In this document: positions 1 through 6,385 of the stretch, in pieces | Layout of the letters: the number at the start of each line of letters is the position of its first letter | Position numbering within the stretch: position 1 is the first letter of the stretch | Assembly: GCA_002772195.1 (NCBI GenBank) | Contig: PCSG01000184.1 | Coordinates: 1,946-9,580 of the forward strand | Reading direction: 5' to 3' | Origin: Desulfobacterales bacterium CG23_combo_of_CG06-09_8_20_14_all_51_8 | GTDB taxonomy: Bacteria; Desulfobacterota; Desulfobacteria; Desulfobacterales; Desulfosalsimonadaceae | Length of the DNA: 7,635 nt | Notes under the pieces: generated by a model | Databases searched by the model: none | What the model was told of the DNA's origin: nothing | What the model saw: only the letters and a program-made list of their open reading frames with translations | Made by a program: the position numbers and the translations under genes

Positions 1-851
1 GGAGTCCCCGAAGCGCTCACGGAAAAGGTGACGGATTTGCCGGGATTAGTTGTCTGAGACACCGGGTGGCGCGTAACTTTCGGCGGGGCGGTAACAGAAA
101 GTTGTGCGGCATCGGATTCAACACTTCCGGCGTCGTTGGTGATCCTGCAAGTGAAAACGCCTTTATTTTTTTCGGAAACCGAATCAATCGTCAATGTTTC
201 AGCCGTTTGTCCGTCAATGTGGTTGCCGTCTTTCAGCCACTGAAAGGATAAGGGGGGCGTTCCCGAAGCGCTGACGGAAAACGCAGCAGGCATTCCCACG
301 TCTATTTTCTGGGGCTTGGGCTGGCAGGTTATCTGCGGCGGAAAAAGGACAACCAACATGGCCTCAGCGGACATATCATTTGAAAAATCATTTTTAACTT
401 CGCATACGTAGACGCCAGCATCTTTTTCTTGAACAGACTTAATGGTGAATCTATTGGAAGTCGCGCCCTGAATATCCATGTGGTTTTTTTTCCACTGAAA
501 AGAAATGGGGGGGGTTCCGGCTGCTGTCACGGAAAAGGTAACGGACTCCCCCTGTGTTTTTGACATGGACTCGGGCTGGGTTGTGATCACCGCAGGTTCG
601 CTGACGCTGAGTATGGCGGCAACGGCTTCTACACTTCCGTTATCATCGGTAACCCGGCATGTAAAAACTCCCTCGTCGGTTTTGGAAACCGAATCAATGG
701 TAAGGGTTTCAGCCGTTTGCCCATCCATTTTCTTGCCGTCTTTCAGCCACTGAAAGGATAAAGGGGGCGTTCCCGAAGCGCTGACGGAAAAGGTGACTGA
801 GTCGCCGGGATTTTTTTTCTGAGACACCGGATGTTGAGTGATAACAGGTGG
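1..851 (-). repeat. Tandem 255-bp repeats encoding Ig-like domains (3 full, 1 partial)
   Basis: Repeat units start (minus strand) at 851, 596, 341 and 86, an exact period of 255 bp (85 codons). Units 1 and 3 are the closest pair: 223-251 is identical to 733-761, and after one mismatch 253-281 matches 763-791, an offset of exactly 510 bp. The partial fourth unit (1-86) resembles unit 1 at an offset of 765 bp. Unit 2 (342-596) is more diverged. This pattern fits past duplication or gene conversion between non-adjacent units. Confidence 0.85.
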
Positions 852-1589
852 ATTTGGTCGGGCCGGTGTTTGGATTTGATCCGGTGGCAAGTCATTTGAT
901 TGAATTTGATCATCAATCTTTATCTCAAAGGCTTCAGCAGGCATGTTTTCGGAAAATTCAGGATCAAGCAAAGACAGGGCTGGGGGCGCATAGATAACAT
1001 TTAAATAGGGTTTGAATGTTAAATTTTCTCGCGAATAAAATCTTATATAATCGTCAAATTCTTTAGAATCGGTTTTTAATACAACGCCGTAATTCGGGCT
1101 CCCGTTCACCCATGATTGGACCATATCGGTGATGTTCCAATAATATGAATCCGGGGAAGAATCCGGTATCCCGGCGGTAAATGATGATGTGTGAATTTGA
1201 GCGTCTTTATCGTCCACCTGGGACCAGTTTAAGCTGGATTCATCCCAATGGCTCGGCGCTGAGTAGGCTTCAATGGATGGATGATTCAAGGATGTGTTTT
1301 CATCCAAGGCATAAACATAAAGAGATGCTTCGATTACTTCGGCATTTTTAGGAATTTCTGAAACATCAAATTTGATAACGCTTCTGACGCCGCCAAAATT
1401 ATCTTCTTTCTGAAATCTGACGTAAAGTTCTGAGTAATTACCTGAATTTATTTTGCTTTTTTCGTAGACAAATGCATCTATTTCCGGATAATAATATCTA
1501 TTTTCCGAAAACAGCTCAAGGCAGCGGCAGTCATGCGGGAAAAACAACAAAAAAAATAAAATATGGATAACTAATGATTTTTTCAGCAT
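1..1589 (-). CDS. Secreted DNRLRE-domain protein with tandem Ig-like repeats (partial, 3' end outside window)
   Basis: The minus-strand frame is open from an ATG at 1589 to the window edge (529 codons, no stop reached). Residues 1-23 form a signal peptide (MLKKS start, then a hydrophobic IHILFFLLFF core), so the protein is probably exported by Sec. Residues about 30-200 match the DNRLRE/CBM96-like beta-sandwich family: RSVIKFDVSEIP, then IEASLYVYA, HWDESSLNWSQV, WNITDMVQSWVNG, and a closing PYLNVIY. A Pro/Asp-rich linker (about 201-246) follows. Then come Ig-like domains of exactly 85 residues: 247-331, 332-416, 417-501, and a fourth starting at 502. Each has the pattern VTFSVSASGTPPLSFQW...GVFTCRVT. 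The usual first Ig cysteine is Val, so no disulfide is expected. An in-frame TAA lies four codons before the ATG. There is no clear Shine-Dalgarno, and a TTG two codons upstream is an alternative start. Likely a surface or extracellular adhesion or carbohydrate-associated protein; the specific function is unknown. Confidence 0.88.
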   Translation of the reverse strand, partial: MLKKSLVIHILFFLLFFPHDCRCLELFSENRYYYPEIDAFVYEKSKINSGNYSELYVRFQKEDNFGGVRSVIKFDVSEIPKNAEVIEASLYVYALDENTSLNHPSIEAYSAPSHWDESSLNWSQVDDKDAQIHTSSFTAGIPDSSPDSYYWNITDMVQSWVNGSPNYGVVLKTDSKEFDDYIRFYSRENLTFKPYLNVIYAPPALSLLDPEFSENMPAEAFEIKIDDQIQSNDLPPDQIQTPARPNPPVITQHPVSQKKNPGDSVTFSVSASGTPPLSFQWLKDGKKMDGQTAETLTIDSVSKTDEGVFTCRVTDDNGSVEAVAAILSVSEPAVITTQPESMSKTQGESVTFSVTAAGTPPISFQWKKNHMDIQGATSNRFTIKSVQEKDAGVYVCEVKNDFSNDMSAEAMLVVLFPPQITCQPKPQKIDVGMPAAFSVSASGTPPLSFQWLKDGNHIDGQTAETLTIDSVSEKNKGVFTCRITNDAGSVESDAAQLSVTAPPKVTRHPVSQTTNPGKSVTFSVSASGT

Positions 1590-1635
1590 TTTCAAACTTT
1601 AAAGGCGATTCGGTGCGCTTCATATATCATTGGGT

Positions 1636-1664
1636 AATATGGAGCAATCCAGATATACCGTCAA
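1636..1664 (-). promoter_or_regulatory. Putative sigma70-type promoter for the secreted Ig-repeat protein
   Basis: Read on the minus strand, TTGACG (1664-1659, five of six bases of the -35 consensus) is followed after 17 bp by CATATT (1641-1636, four of six bases of the -10 consensus). It lies 47 bp upstream of the ATG at 1589, in the otherwise gene-free stretch 1590-1800. A separate promoter here would make the Ig-repeat gene independent of the phosphoesterase upstream of it on the same strand. The -10 is only moderate. Confidence 0.4.
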
Positions 1665-1721
1665 GAAAATATCGATTTTAAGCCGGGGCGCTGGCGATTA
1701 GATAAACCATAGAGTTTCTTT

Positions 1722-1745
1722 GATGATGTGCGGCGATGATGTGCG
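1722..1745. repeat. Short tandem repeat of GATGATGTGCG
   Basis: Two exact copies of the 11-mer GATGATGTGCG lie at 1722-1732 and 1735-1745, separated by GC (13-bp period), between the phosphoesterase stop and the putative promoter of the Ig-repeat gene. They could be a tandem protein-binding site or a chance slippage duplication. Nothing else in 1665-1800 was recognised as a gene or a strong terminator. Confidence 0.45.
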
Positions 1746-1800
1746 ACGGTTCAAAAACGGCAAGTTTTAATGTTGGAACGGTTTTTAATCACTTGATTTT

Positions 1801-2295
1801 TCAGCCGATGGAAAATCGCTCGACCTCCCGGGCGCCGGTATCAAAGATGCAGAACCCCGGCTCTCCGTCTTTCCCCATGATTTCTCCGGGATTCAGCGCC
1901 ATTGTTTTTCCGATGTGCTTGAGGGCGTATTGGTGGGAATGGCCAAAGCAGACCAGATTATATTTTCCGGTGGCGGCGAGCCCTTCTGCCACGGGCCATT
2001 CATGGGTGAAGGCGATGCGGCACCCATCCGCCGTAAGTTCTCCGATGATGGGGTAAAGGGTGATGAGACCCCGGCTTTCCATGGCGAATCGGGTGAGCAG
2101 GGCCTTGTCCCCGTCGTTGTTGCCGAATACGCAGAGAACCGCAATGCCCGCCTGTTCCAGTTCCTTGAACATGAACGGCGCGACAAAATCCCCGCAGTGA
2201 ATGATCTTTTCGCAGCCCTCCGCTTTTATAACAACCAGGGCTTTTCTCAAGTTCCAGATATGGTCATGGCTGTCACTCATGACGGCGATTTTCAT
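1801..2295 (-). CDS. YfcE/MJ0936-family metallophosphoesterase
   Basis: A 164-aa protein with the complete motif series of small calcineurin-like phosphodiesterases: MSDSHDH at the N-terminus (metal-binding Asp8 and His10), HCGDF around residues 34-37, GNND near residue 59, a THE motif (the family usually has a THGH-like segment here), then GHSH and NPGE. These residues form the two-metal active site. Family members of this length hydrolyse phosphodiester or phosphomonoester bonds; the natural substrate is usually unknown. The protein is cytoplasmic, with no signal peptide. The start is well supported: on the minus strand GGAGG (2306-2302) precedes the ATG by 6 bases. The gene is divergent from the EamA permease, and no functional link between the two is evident. 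The length is typical for the family. Confidence 0.93.
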   Translation of the reverse strand: MKIAVMSDSHDHIWNLRKALVVIKAEGCEKIIHCGDFVAPFMFKELEQAGIAVLCVFGNNDGDKALLTRFAMESRGLITLYPIIGELTADGCRIAFTHEWPVAEGLAATGKYNLVCFGHSHQYALKHIGKTMALNPGEIMGKDGEPGFCIFDTGAREVERFSIG

Positions 2296-2301
2296 AGGGC
2301 G

Positions 2302-2306
2302 CCTCC
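2302..2306 (-). promoter_or_regulatory. Ribosome binding site of the phosphoesterase
   Basis: On the minus strand GGAGG lies 6 bases before the ATG at 2295 and fixes that start. Confidence 0.8.
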
Positions 2307-2333
2307 TCGCAATTCTTTGAGTTGTTTTTTTAA

Positions 2334-3302
2334 ATGACGGCTTCTATGATACCCGGCATGAGCGGAAAACAAAACCATAAATTGACGTCGGAAGAGACAC
2401 CTGAGGGCCGATCCTTGAAAATAAATACTTCGAGTGCGGCCCTTTATCGTCGGATGGTCCTTCTGGGATGTCTGGCCATTTTTGCCTCCGCCGGGTGCTT
2501 TTACATGTCCACGGTCATCGTACGCTGGGCCCGGGCAGAGGTCGTCATTGACGCCGCCTATTTTGTCTTTTTCCGGTTTGTTCTGGGATTTTTGGTGGTC
2601 ATGGGGGTCCTGGCGATTCAGCGCCGGTGGCTGACCCCCGGCCGTCTGGACCTGGTGATCGGCCGGACCGTGTTCAACTGCATCGCCGTGTTCTGTTTTT
2701 ACCGGGCCGTGACCGCCACCTCTCTTGCCGAAGCCAATATCCTGAATATGACCTATCCGATATTTCTGGCGATTCTGTCCTGGGTGGTTTTAAAGGAGCA
2801 GCGGGATCGGGTGGCGGTGCTCATGGTGGGGGTGGCCTTCGGCGGCATCTGGCTGATTCTGGTTCCCGGGAAAATCACGCCGGACCTTCAGAATCTCTGG
2901 GGGCTGGCGTCGGGTATCTCTGCATCCGTAGCCATTTTGTACTTAAACATCAGCCGGCGCTACCATGACACGGAAACCGTTCTCTTCTATGTGTTCGGCC
3001 TGGGCGGGGTGCTGATTTACGCCGTGTTTTTTGATCGGATCTTCTGGCCGAATGATGCGGAATTCCGGTATCTGTTCCTATGCGGGGCTTTCGGCGTGGC
3101 GGGTCAGTATCTCCTGACCTTCGGGTTTCGATATGTCACGGCCGTGGAGGGGTCTATTATCTCGTCCACCCGGATTCTCATGGCCGCGATCCTGGGCCCC
3201 TGGATCGCCCTGGACCCGCCCCTGACATTTGCCGGATGGGCAGGGGCTTTGCTGATTTTTCTGGCCAACGGGGTTCTGGCGGTGCGGAAGGCGAGGGAAT
3301 GA
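2334..3302 (+). CDS. EamA/DMT-superfamily inner-membrane transporter
   Basis: The longest reading is 322 aa. About ten hydrophobic segments fall in two halves of five, the internal duplication of EamA (10-TM drug/metabolite exporter) permeases. Segments include MVLLGCLAIFASAGCFYM (from residue 41), YFVFFRFVLGFLVVMGVLAI, VFNCIAVFCFYRAV, NMTYPIFLAILSWVVL, VLMVGVAFGGIWLILV, and in the second half LFYVFGLGGVLIYAVFF, FLCGAFGVAGQYLLTFGF and FAGWAGALLIFLANGVLAV. The first half carries the usual FRF and AEANIL...YPIF features. The substrate cannot be read from sequence. The ATG at 2334 has no Shine-Dalgarno and gives about 35 polar, unconserved residues. An in-frame TTG at 2415 is preceded by GAGGG (2403-2407) at 7 bases and is the better start. 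That would also leave room for promoters between this gene and the divergent phosphoesterase. The helicase follows 56 bp downstream on the same strand. Confidence 0.9.
   Translation: MTASMIPGMSGKQNHKLTSEETPEGRSLKINTSSAALYRRMVLLGCLAIFASAGCFYMSTVIVRWARAEVVIDAAYFVFFRFVLGFLVVMGVLAIQRRWLTPGRLDLVIGRTVFNCIAVFCFYRAVTATSLAEANILNMTYPIFLAILSWVVLKEQRDRVAVLMVGVAFGGIWLILVPGKITPDLQNLWGLASGISASVAILYLNISRRYHDTETVLFYVFGLGGVLIYAVFFDRIFWPNDAEFRYLFLCGAFGVAGQYLLTFGFRYVTAVEGSIISSTRILMAAILGPWIALDPPLTFAGWAGALLIFLANGVLAVRKARE
2403..2417 (+). promoter_or_regulatory. Probable true translation start of the EamA gene (GAGGG + TTG)
   Basis: GAGGG at 2403-2407 precedes an in-frame TTG (2415-2417, codon 28 of the longest reading) by 7 bases. 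The upstream ATGs at 2334, 2346 and 2358 lack a recognisable ribosome binding site. Starting here gives a protein of about 295 aa that enters its first membrane segment after about 13 residues, which is normal for the family. Confidence 0.5.
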
Positions 3303-3347
3303 ACTGATGCTTCTTGTGATTTCAGGCGTCATTTCACAAATATCAGA

Positions 3348-3351
3348 GGAG
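3348..3351 (+). promoter_or_regulatory. Ribosome binding site of the helicase gene
   Basis: GGAG, within an AGAGGAGA run, lies 7 bases before the ATG at 3359 and fixes the helicase start. Confidence 0.75.
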
Positions 3352-3358
3352 AATCCGC

Positions 3359-5506
3359 ATGATTGAGAAAAAGCATATCGCTTCCCCGCCGCATGAAAAT
3401 GCGGAACTGAAGCTGGCCAGGGAATATGTGGAATACACGGGAAATCATATTTTTCTCACAGGTAAAGCAGGCACCGGCAAAACCACCTTTCTGCATCATC
3501 TGAAGGGGAATACCGCAAAACGAATGATCATCACCGCCCCGACCGGGGTGGCGGCCATCAATGCCGGCGGTGTCACCCTCCATTCTTTTTTTCAGTTGCC
3601 CTTCGGCCCGTTCATTCCAGACAGCGAGGTCCATGGAAAGAACCGGCAGGGGGTGTTCCGGTTCAGCAAGTTGAAAAAGCAGATTATCCGGAATCTTGAC
3701 CTGCTGGTGATTGACGAGATCAGCATGGTGAGGGCCGATCTGCTCGACGCCGTGGATGCGGTTCTGCGGCAGCACCGCCGGAATAATTTACCCTTTGGCG
3801 GCGTGCAGTTGCTCATGATCGGCGATCTGCATCAGCTTTCTCCGGTTGCCAAGCAGGAGGATTGGCGGCTTTTACAACAATATTATGGCTCGGTTTATTT
3901 TTTCAGCAGCCATGCCCTGGCCCGGACGGAATGGCTCACCATTGAATTAAAGCATATTTACCGTCAATCCGATCCCCGGTTTATCGAATTGCTGAACCGG
4001 GTCCGCGACAACCGGCTGGATGCAGACGCAGCAGGAGAGCTCAACCGGCGGTATATTGAAAATTATACCCCTGAAGCGGATCAGGGCTATATCACCCTCA
4101 CCACCCACAATCACAGCGCCGACACCATCAATAAAACCCGGCTTGCGGGGATTCCAGAAAAAGAATATCGTTTCGAGGCCGAGGTTTCCGGAGAGTTTCC
4201 CGAAGCTATTTACCCGGCCCCGGGGACCCTGGCCCTCAAGAAGGGCGCCCAGGTGATGTTTCTTCGCAATGACAATGATCCTGAACGGCGCTATTATAAT
4301 GGCAAGATCGGCAAGATAACGGCCCTTTCCGAAAGCCAGATCCGCATCATTTGTCCCGGGGAGTTTGCGGAAATTGCGGTGGAACCCGTGGAATGGGAAA
4401 ATATCAAATATACGGTGAACGATGAGACCAAAGACATAGAGGAGGAGATTATCGGCAAATTCCGGCAGTTCCCCCTGAAACTGGCCTGGGCCATCACCAT
4501 TCATAAAAGCCAGGGGCTGACCTTTGAAAAAGCCATTATTGACGCCAAAGCCGCGTTTGCCCACGGGCAGGTGTATGTGGCGTTGAGCCGCTGCAAAACC
4601 ATTGAGGGAATCGTGCTCAGCGCACCCCTCCCGGCGCAGTGCATTGAAACAGACCCGGCGGTCCTGTCCTTTGTGGAGGCGGCCCGCCGGAATCCGCCGT
4701 CGGAGAACCGGCTTCAGTCAGCCAAATTATTCTATCAGCAGCAACTCCTTCTGACGTGTTTTGATCTGCAATTACTGCGAAGCCGCCTCCGTTATCTGAC
4801 CCGGCTTTTGCGGGAGCATGCCGGCCTGGTTCAATTGTCCGGCCTGCGGGATATGGCCCGGTTGCAGGAAATGGCCGGGGATGAGATGTTCGTCGTCAGT
4901 GAAAAATTTCAAACCCAGTTGCGCGCCCTTTTTGAAGGCAGGGGCCTGCCGGAATCTGATGATCGCATCCGGGAGCGGGTCGGCAAGGCATCCAGTTGGT
5001 TTCAGAACAGATTTTCCGCCATTTTTCATGATCTTCTGCGCCGATTTCAGGTAGAGACGGACAACCGGGAACTGGGCAAACAAATGGGCCAGGCCTTTGA
5101 TCTGCTCAAACAGGAGATCGGCGTAAAGCTTTCCGGCATCCGGTCCTGTGAAAACGGTTTTTCGTCATCTCGCTATTTGCGGGCAATATCAACGGACGGG
5201 ACGGAGGTCGCCCTTGAAAAAGAGAAAAAAGATCGCACTCCGGCCTACAGCGAATCCGACATCGCGCACCCGGAATTATTTCAGAACTTGAAAGACTGGC
5301 GGACTCGCAAGGCCAGAGAAAACAATCAAAAGCATTTTCAGATCCTCCACCAGCGGGTTTTGGTTCAGATAGCGGTCTCGCTGCCCGCTACGATGGCGGA
5401 TCTCAGAAAAATAAAAGGGGTCGGCAGGAAAATCGCTGAAAAATACGGTGAAGAACTTGTGGCGATAGTGGCGGCCTATCGCAAAAACCATGACGTCGGG
5501 GAATGA
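3359..5506 (+). CDS. PIF1/RecD-like superfamily 1 DNA helicase with C-terminal HRDC domain
   Basis: A 715-aa ATP-dependent DNA helicase of the PIF1-like group. Motifs in order: Walker A GKAGTGKTT (residues 35-43, Lys41); motif Ia TAPTGVAAINAGG (59-71) followed by TLHSFF; Walker B VIDEISMV (117-124, Asp119/Glu120); motif III GDLHQLSPV (155-163); motif V TIHKSQGLTFEKAIID (around 380-395); and motif VI VYVALSRC (405-412, with Arg411 as the likely arginine finger). All catalytic residues are present. A helical middle region (about 430-630) follows. The C-terminal 70 residues or so (about 640-709) look like an HRDC domain (QRVLVQIAVSLPATMADLRKIKGVGRKIAEKYGEEL), a nucleic-acid-binding module best known from RecQ helicases and RNase D. 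The likely role is unwinding of DNA structures or repair and replication intermediates in the cytoplasm. Other PIF1-like helicases are 5'-3'; direction is inferred here. The gene lies 56 bp after the permease without an obvious terminator, so cotranscription is possible. Confidence 0.93.
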   Translation: MIEKKHIASPPHENAELKLAREYVEYTGNHIFLTGKAGTGKTTFLHHLKGNTAKRMIITAPTGVAAINAGGVTLHSFFQLPFGPFIPDSEVHGKNRQGVFRFSKLKKQIIRNLDLLVIDEISMVRADLLDAVDAVLRQHRRNNLPFGGVQLLMIGDLHQLSPVAKQEDWRLLQQYYGSVYFFSSHALARTEWLTIELKHIYRQSDPRFIELLNRVRDNRLDADAAGELNRRYIENYTPEADQGYITLTTHNHSADTINKTRLAGIPEKEYRFEAEVSGEFPEAIYPAPGTLALKKGAQVMFLRNDNDPERRYYNGKIGKITALSESQIRIICPGEFAEIAVEPVEWENIKYTVNDETKDIEEEIIGKFRQFPLKLAWAITIHKSQGLTFEKAIIDAKAAFAHGQVYVALSRCKTIEGIVLSAPLPAQCIETDPAVLSFVEAARRNPPSENRLQSAKLFYQQQLLLTCFDLQLLRSRLRYLTRLLREHAGLVQLSGLRDMARLQEMAGDEMFVVSEKFQTQLRALFEGRGLPESDDRIRERVGKASSWFQNRFSAIFHDLLRRFQVETDNRELGKQMGQAFDLLKQEIGVKLSGIRSCENGFSSSRYLRAISTDGTEVALEKEKKDRTPAYSESDIAHPELFQNLKDWRTRKARENNQKHFQILHQRVLVQIAVSLPATMADLRKIKGVGRKIAEKYGEELVAIVAAYRKNHDVGE

Positions 5507-5515
5507 GGACCAAAC

Positions 5516-5653
5516 TTGCCGGGGATGCCATCGTCAGTTCCATACCCCCAAAAACTGAAAGGAAAATTTCTGAACATAGATGAATTTACATTACACCTTT
5601 GGCATAAAGAATGGAAAGACGCGCGAGATAGGATGTTAAGTATCGATTTTTAG
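5516..5653 (+). CDS. Possible small hypothetical protein (45 aa)
   Basis: An open frame starts at TTG 5516, preceded at 6 bases by GAGGA (5505-5509), which overlaps the helicase stop codon (5504-5506). An in-frame ATG at 5525 is an alternative without a well-placed ribosome binding site. It ends at TAG 5651-5653, four bases before the higB start. The product would be soluble and charged, with a segment such as NIDEFTLHLWHKEWKDARDR. I do not recognise it. It may be a real small protein translationally coupled to the helicase, a remnant of a decayed gene, or chance. Confidence 0.28.
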   Translation: MPGMPSSVPYPQKLKGKFLNIDEFTLHLWHKEWKDARDRMLSIDF

Positions 5654-5656
5654 CTC

Positions 5657-5938
5657 ATGAGCAATCAAGAATCATCTAAGGAAACAGAGCGGTTTTTTTA
5701 TACCGGCAAATCAAAGCGGCTTCCGAGGGATATTTTTTCACGAACGGCTATGCGTTTGATTTAAGTTAATGCGGCAACAGTGCTGAACGACCTTAAGCAT
5801 CCGCTGTCAAACCATCTTGAGGCGTTGAAGGGCGACCGGGCCGGGCAATGGAGCATCCGGATTAATGACCAATGGCGGATCTGTTTCCGCTTTGAAAACA
5901 GAAATGCCTTTGACGTGGAAATAACCGATTATCATTAA
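5657..5938 (+). pseudogene. higB: HigB-type (RelE superfamily) toxin, interrupted by an in-frame stop
   Basis: From ATG 5657 to TAA 5936 the frame encodes a 93-codon HigB-like mRNA interferase, the family's normal length. Codon 36 is TAA (5762-5764). The piece before the stop reads ...KETERFFYTGKSKRLPRDI...AMRLI. The piece after it reads VNAATVLNDLKHPLSNHLEAL, then KGDRAGQWSIRINDQWRICF, ending DVEITDYH. Both align end to end with HigB (LEALKGDR.GQ.SIRINDQWRICF is the family hallmark), and no bases appear gained or lost, so this looks like a single nonsense substitution, for example CAA to TAA. Active HigB cleaves mRNA on the ribosome. Here the catalytic C-terminal half is separated from the start codon, and no good internal start with a ribosome binding site is visible, so the toxin is probably dead. 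It sits 11 bp upstream of higA in the usual toxin-first order. Confidence 0.82.
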
Positions 5939-5949
5939 ATGGTGAACGT

Positions 5950-6231
5950 ATGTATCCAATAAACGGACTGCCCCCGATTCATCCGGGGGAATATATCAAA
6001 GAGATATTGCAAGAGACGGGCGTTTCACAATCAGCGTTTGCAAAAAACATAGGCGTTTCACCCATGCGGATAACCCACATTATTCATGGCCGCCGTCCTG
6101 TCACGGCTGAACTGGCCTTCTTGATCGGCAAGGCGAACCCGTGTTACCGGCGTGAGAGGGTCATTATGCCACCTAATAATTTCATATTGTTACAAATTTT
6201 TAATCTGCATGATTTGCAAAATTTACAATAG
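5950..6231 (+). CDS. higA: HigA-type XRE-family antitoxin with aberrant C-terminus
   Basis: A 93-aa protein. Residues 5-62 match HigA antitoxins closely: NGLPPIHPGEYIKEIL, then an XRE helix-turn-helix (SQSAFAKNIGVSPMRITHIIHGRRPVTAELAFLIGKA). In the family this is followed by FG..P.FWLNLQ..YDL and a short basic tail. Here, from residue 63 (base 6136), the sequence is instead NPCYRRERVIMPPNNF... and ends ...NLHDLQNLQ. The family signature is lost, although FNLHDLQN near 6199-6222 could be a damaged trace of the LNLQ..YDL segment. In family terms HigA binds and neutralises HigB and autorepresses the operon. With higB broken there is nothing left to neutralise, so this is either a decaying gene or an orphan HTH regulator. 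Its last ~100 bases are AT-rich like the AbiE region that follows. Confidence 0.72.
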   Translation: MYPINGLPPIHPGEYIKEILQETGVSQSAFAKNIGVSPMRITHIIHGRRPVTAELAFLIGKANPCYRRERVIMPPNNFILLQIFNLHDLQNLQ

Positions 6232-6353
6232 CTGCAAAAAGAGGAGTTCAGAAGGCAGTCCCCCAAAAAAGAACGTTTAACGTCACATCATTACATCTCC
6301 AACACTTTCAAAATAAGAATCAATTCCCTTGCCGATAGAAACACTTAGATAAG
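6232..6353. other. Gene-poor spacer between higA and the AbiE control region
   Basis: No convincing coding frame was found on either strand. On the minus strand only frames of fewer than 20 codons appear, with no ribosome binding site. No strong GC-rich hairpin with a T-tract was seen. The stretch would form the proximal part of any transcript made from the leftward promoter at 6375-6403. Confidence 0.5.
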
Positions 6354-6385
6354 TAAGATATAACGTATATATACATTATATCTTA
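6354..6385. promoter_or_regulatory. Near-perfect 32-bp palindrome (putative AbiEi operator 1)
   Basis: Two 16-bp arms with no spacer pair at 15 of 16 positions; the only mismatch is C6364 against A6375. The left arm is TAAGATATAACGTATA. The right arm contains the -10 of the leftward promoter. The arm shares a GATATAA-CGT-TA core with the palindrome at 6438-6467, which suggests one protein binds both. The centres of the two palindromes are 83 bp apart. AbiEi is the obvious candidate, since characterised AbiEi proteins repress their own promoter by binding paired inverted repeats. Confidence 0.7.

Noticed and set aside
66..753. Plus-strand open frames at 66-251 and 505-753
   Set aside because: They lie opposite the continuous Ig-repeat reading frame, which has clear domain homology, and they arise from the antisense of the repeats.
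1..851. CRISPR-like or satellite repeat
   Set aside because: The 255-bp period is an exact multiple of codons within an open frame encoding Ig-like domains, with no short-repeat/spacer structure.
1755..1803. Possible terminator after the phosphoesterase (AATCA/TGATT hairpin with T-runs near 1786-1800)
   Set aside because: The stem is only five AT-rich base pairs with a 2-base loop, too weak to call.
1736..2337. Plus-strand frames at 1736-2056 and 1915-2337 opposite the phosphoesterase
   Set aside because: The minus-strand frame carries the full metallophosphoesterase motif set and a strong ribosome binding site. The plus-strand products have no recognisable motifs.
3303..3358. Possible terminator between the permease and the helicase
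   Set aside because: Only a 4-bp GTGA/TCAC stem and no T-tract, so readthrough is at least as likely.
3329..4564. Long minus-strand frames (3329-3775, 3947-4564) under the helicase
   Set aside because: They are shadows of a GC-rich coding sequence. The plus strand has all the helicase motifs in order, and the antisense products show none.
5762..5764. Recoding of the higB internal stop as a sense codon
   Set aside because: The codon is TAA, which is not the pyrrolysine (TAG) or selenocysteine (TGA) codon, and nothing nearby suggests a recoding element. A nonsense mutation is simpler.
6320..6376. Minus-strand mini-ORF starting at ATG 6376, just downstream of the leftward -35
   Set aside because: Only 18 codons, no ribosome binding site, and its ATG lies upstream of the transcription start predicted for the leftward promoter.
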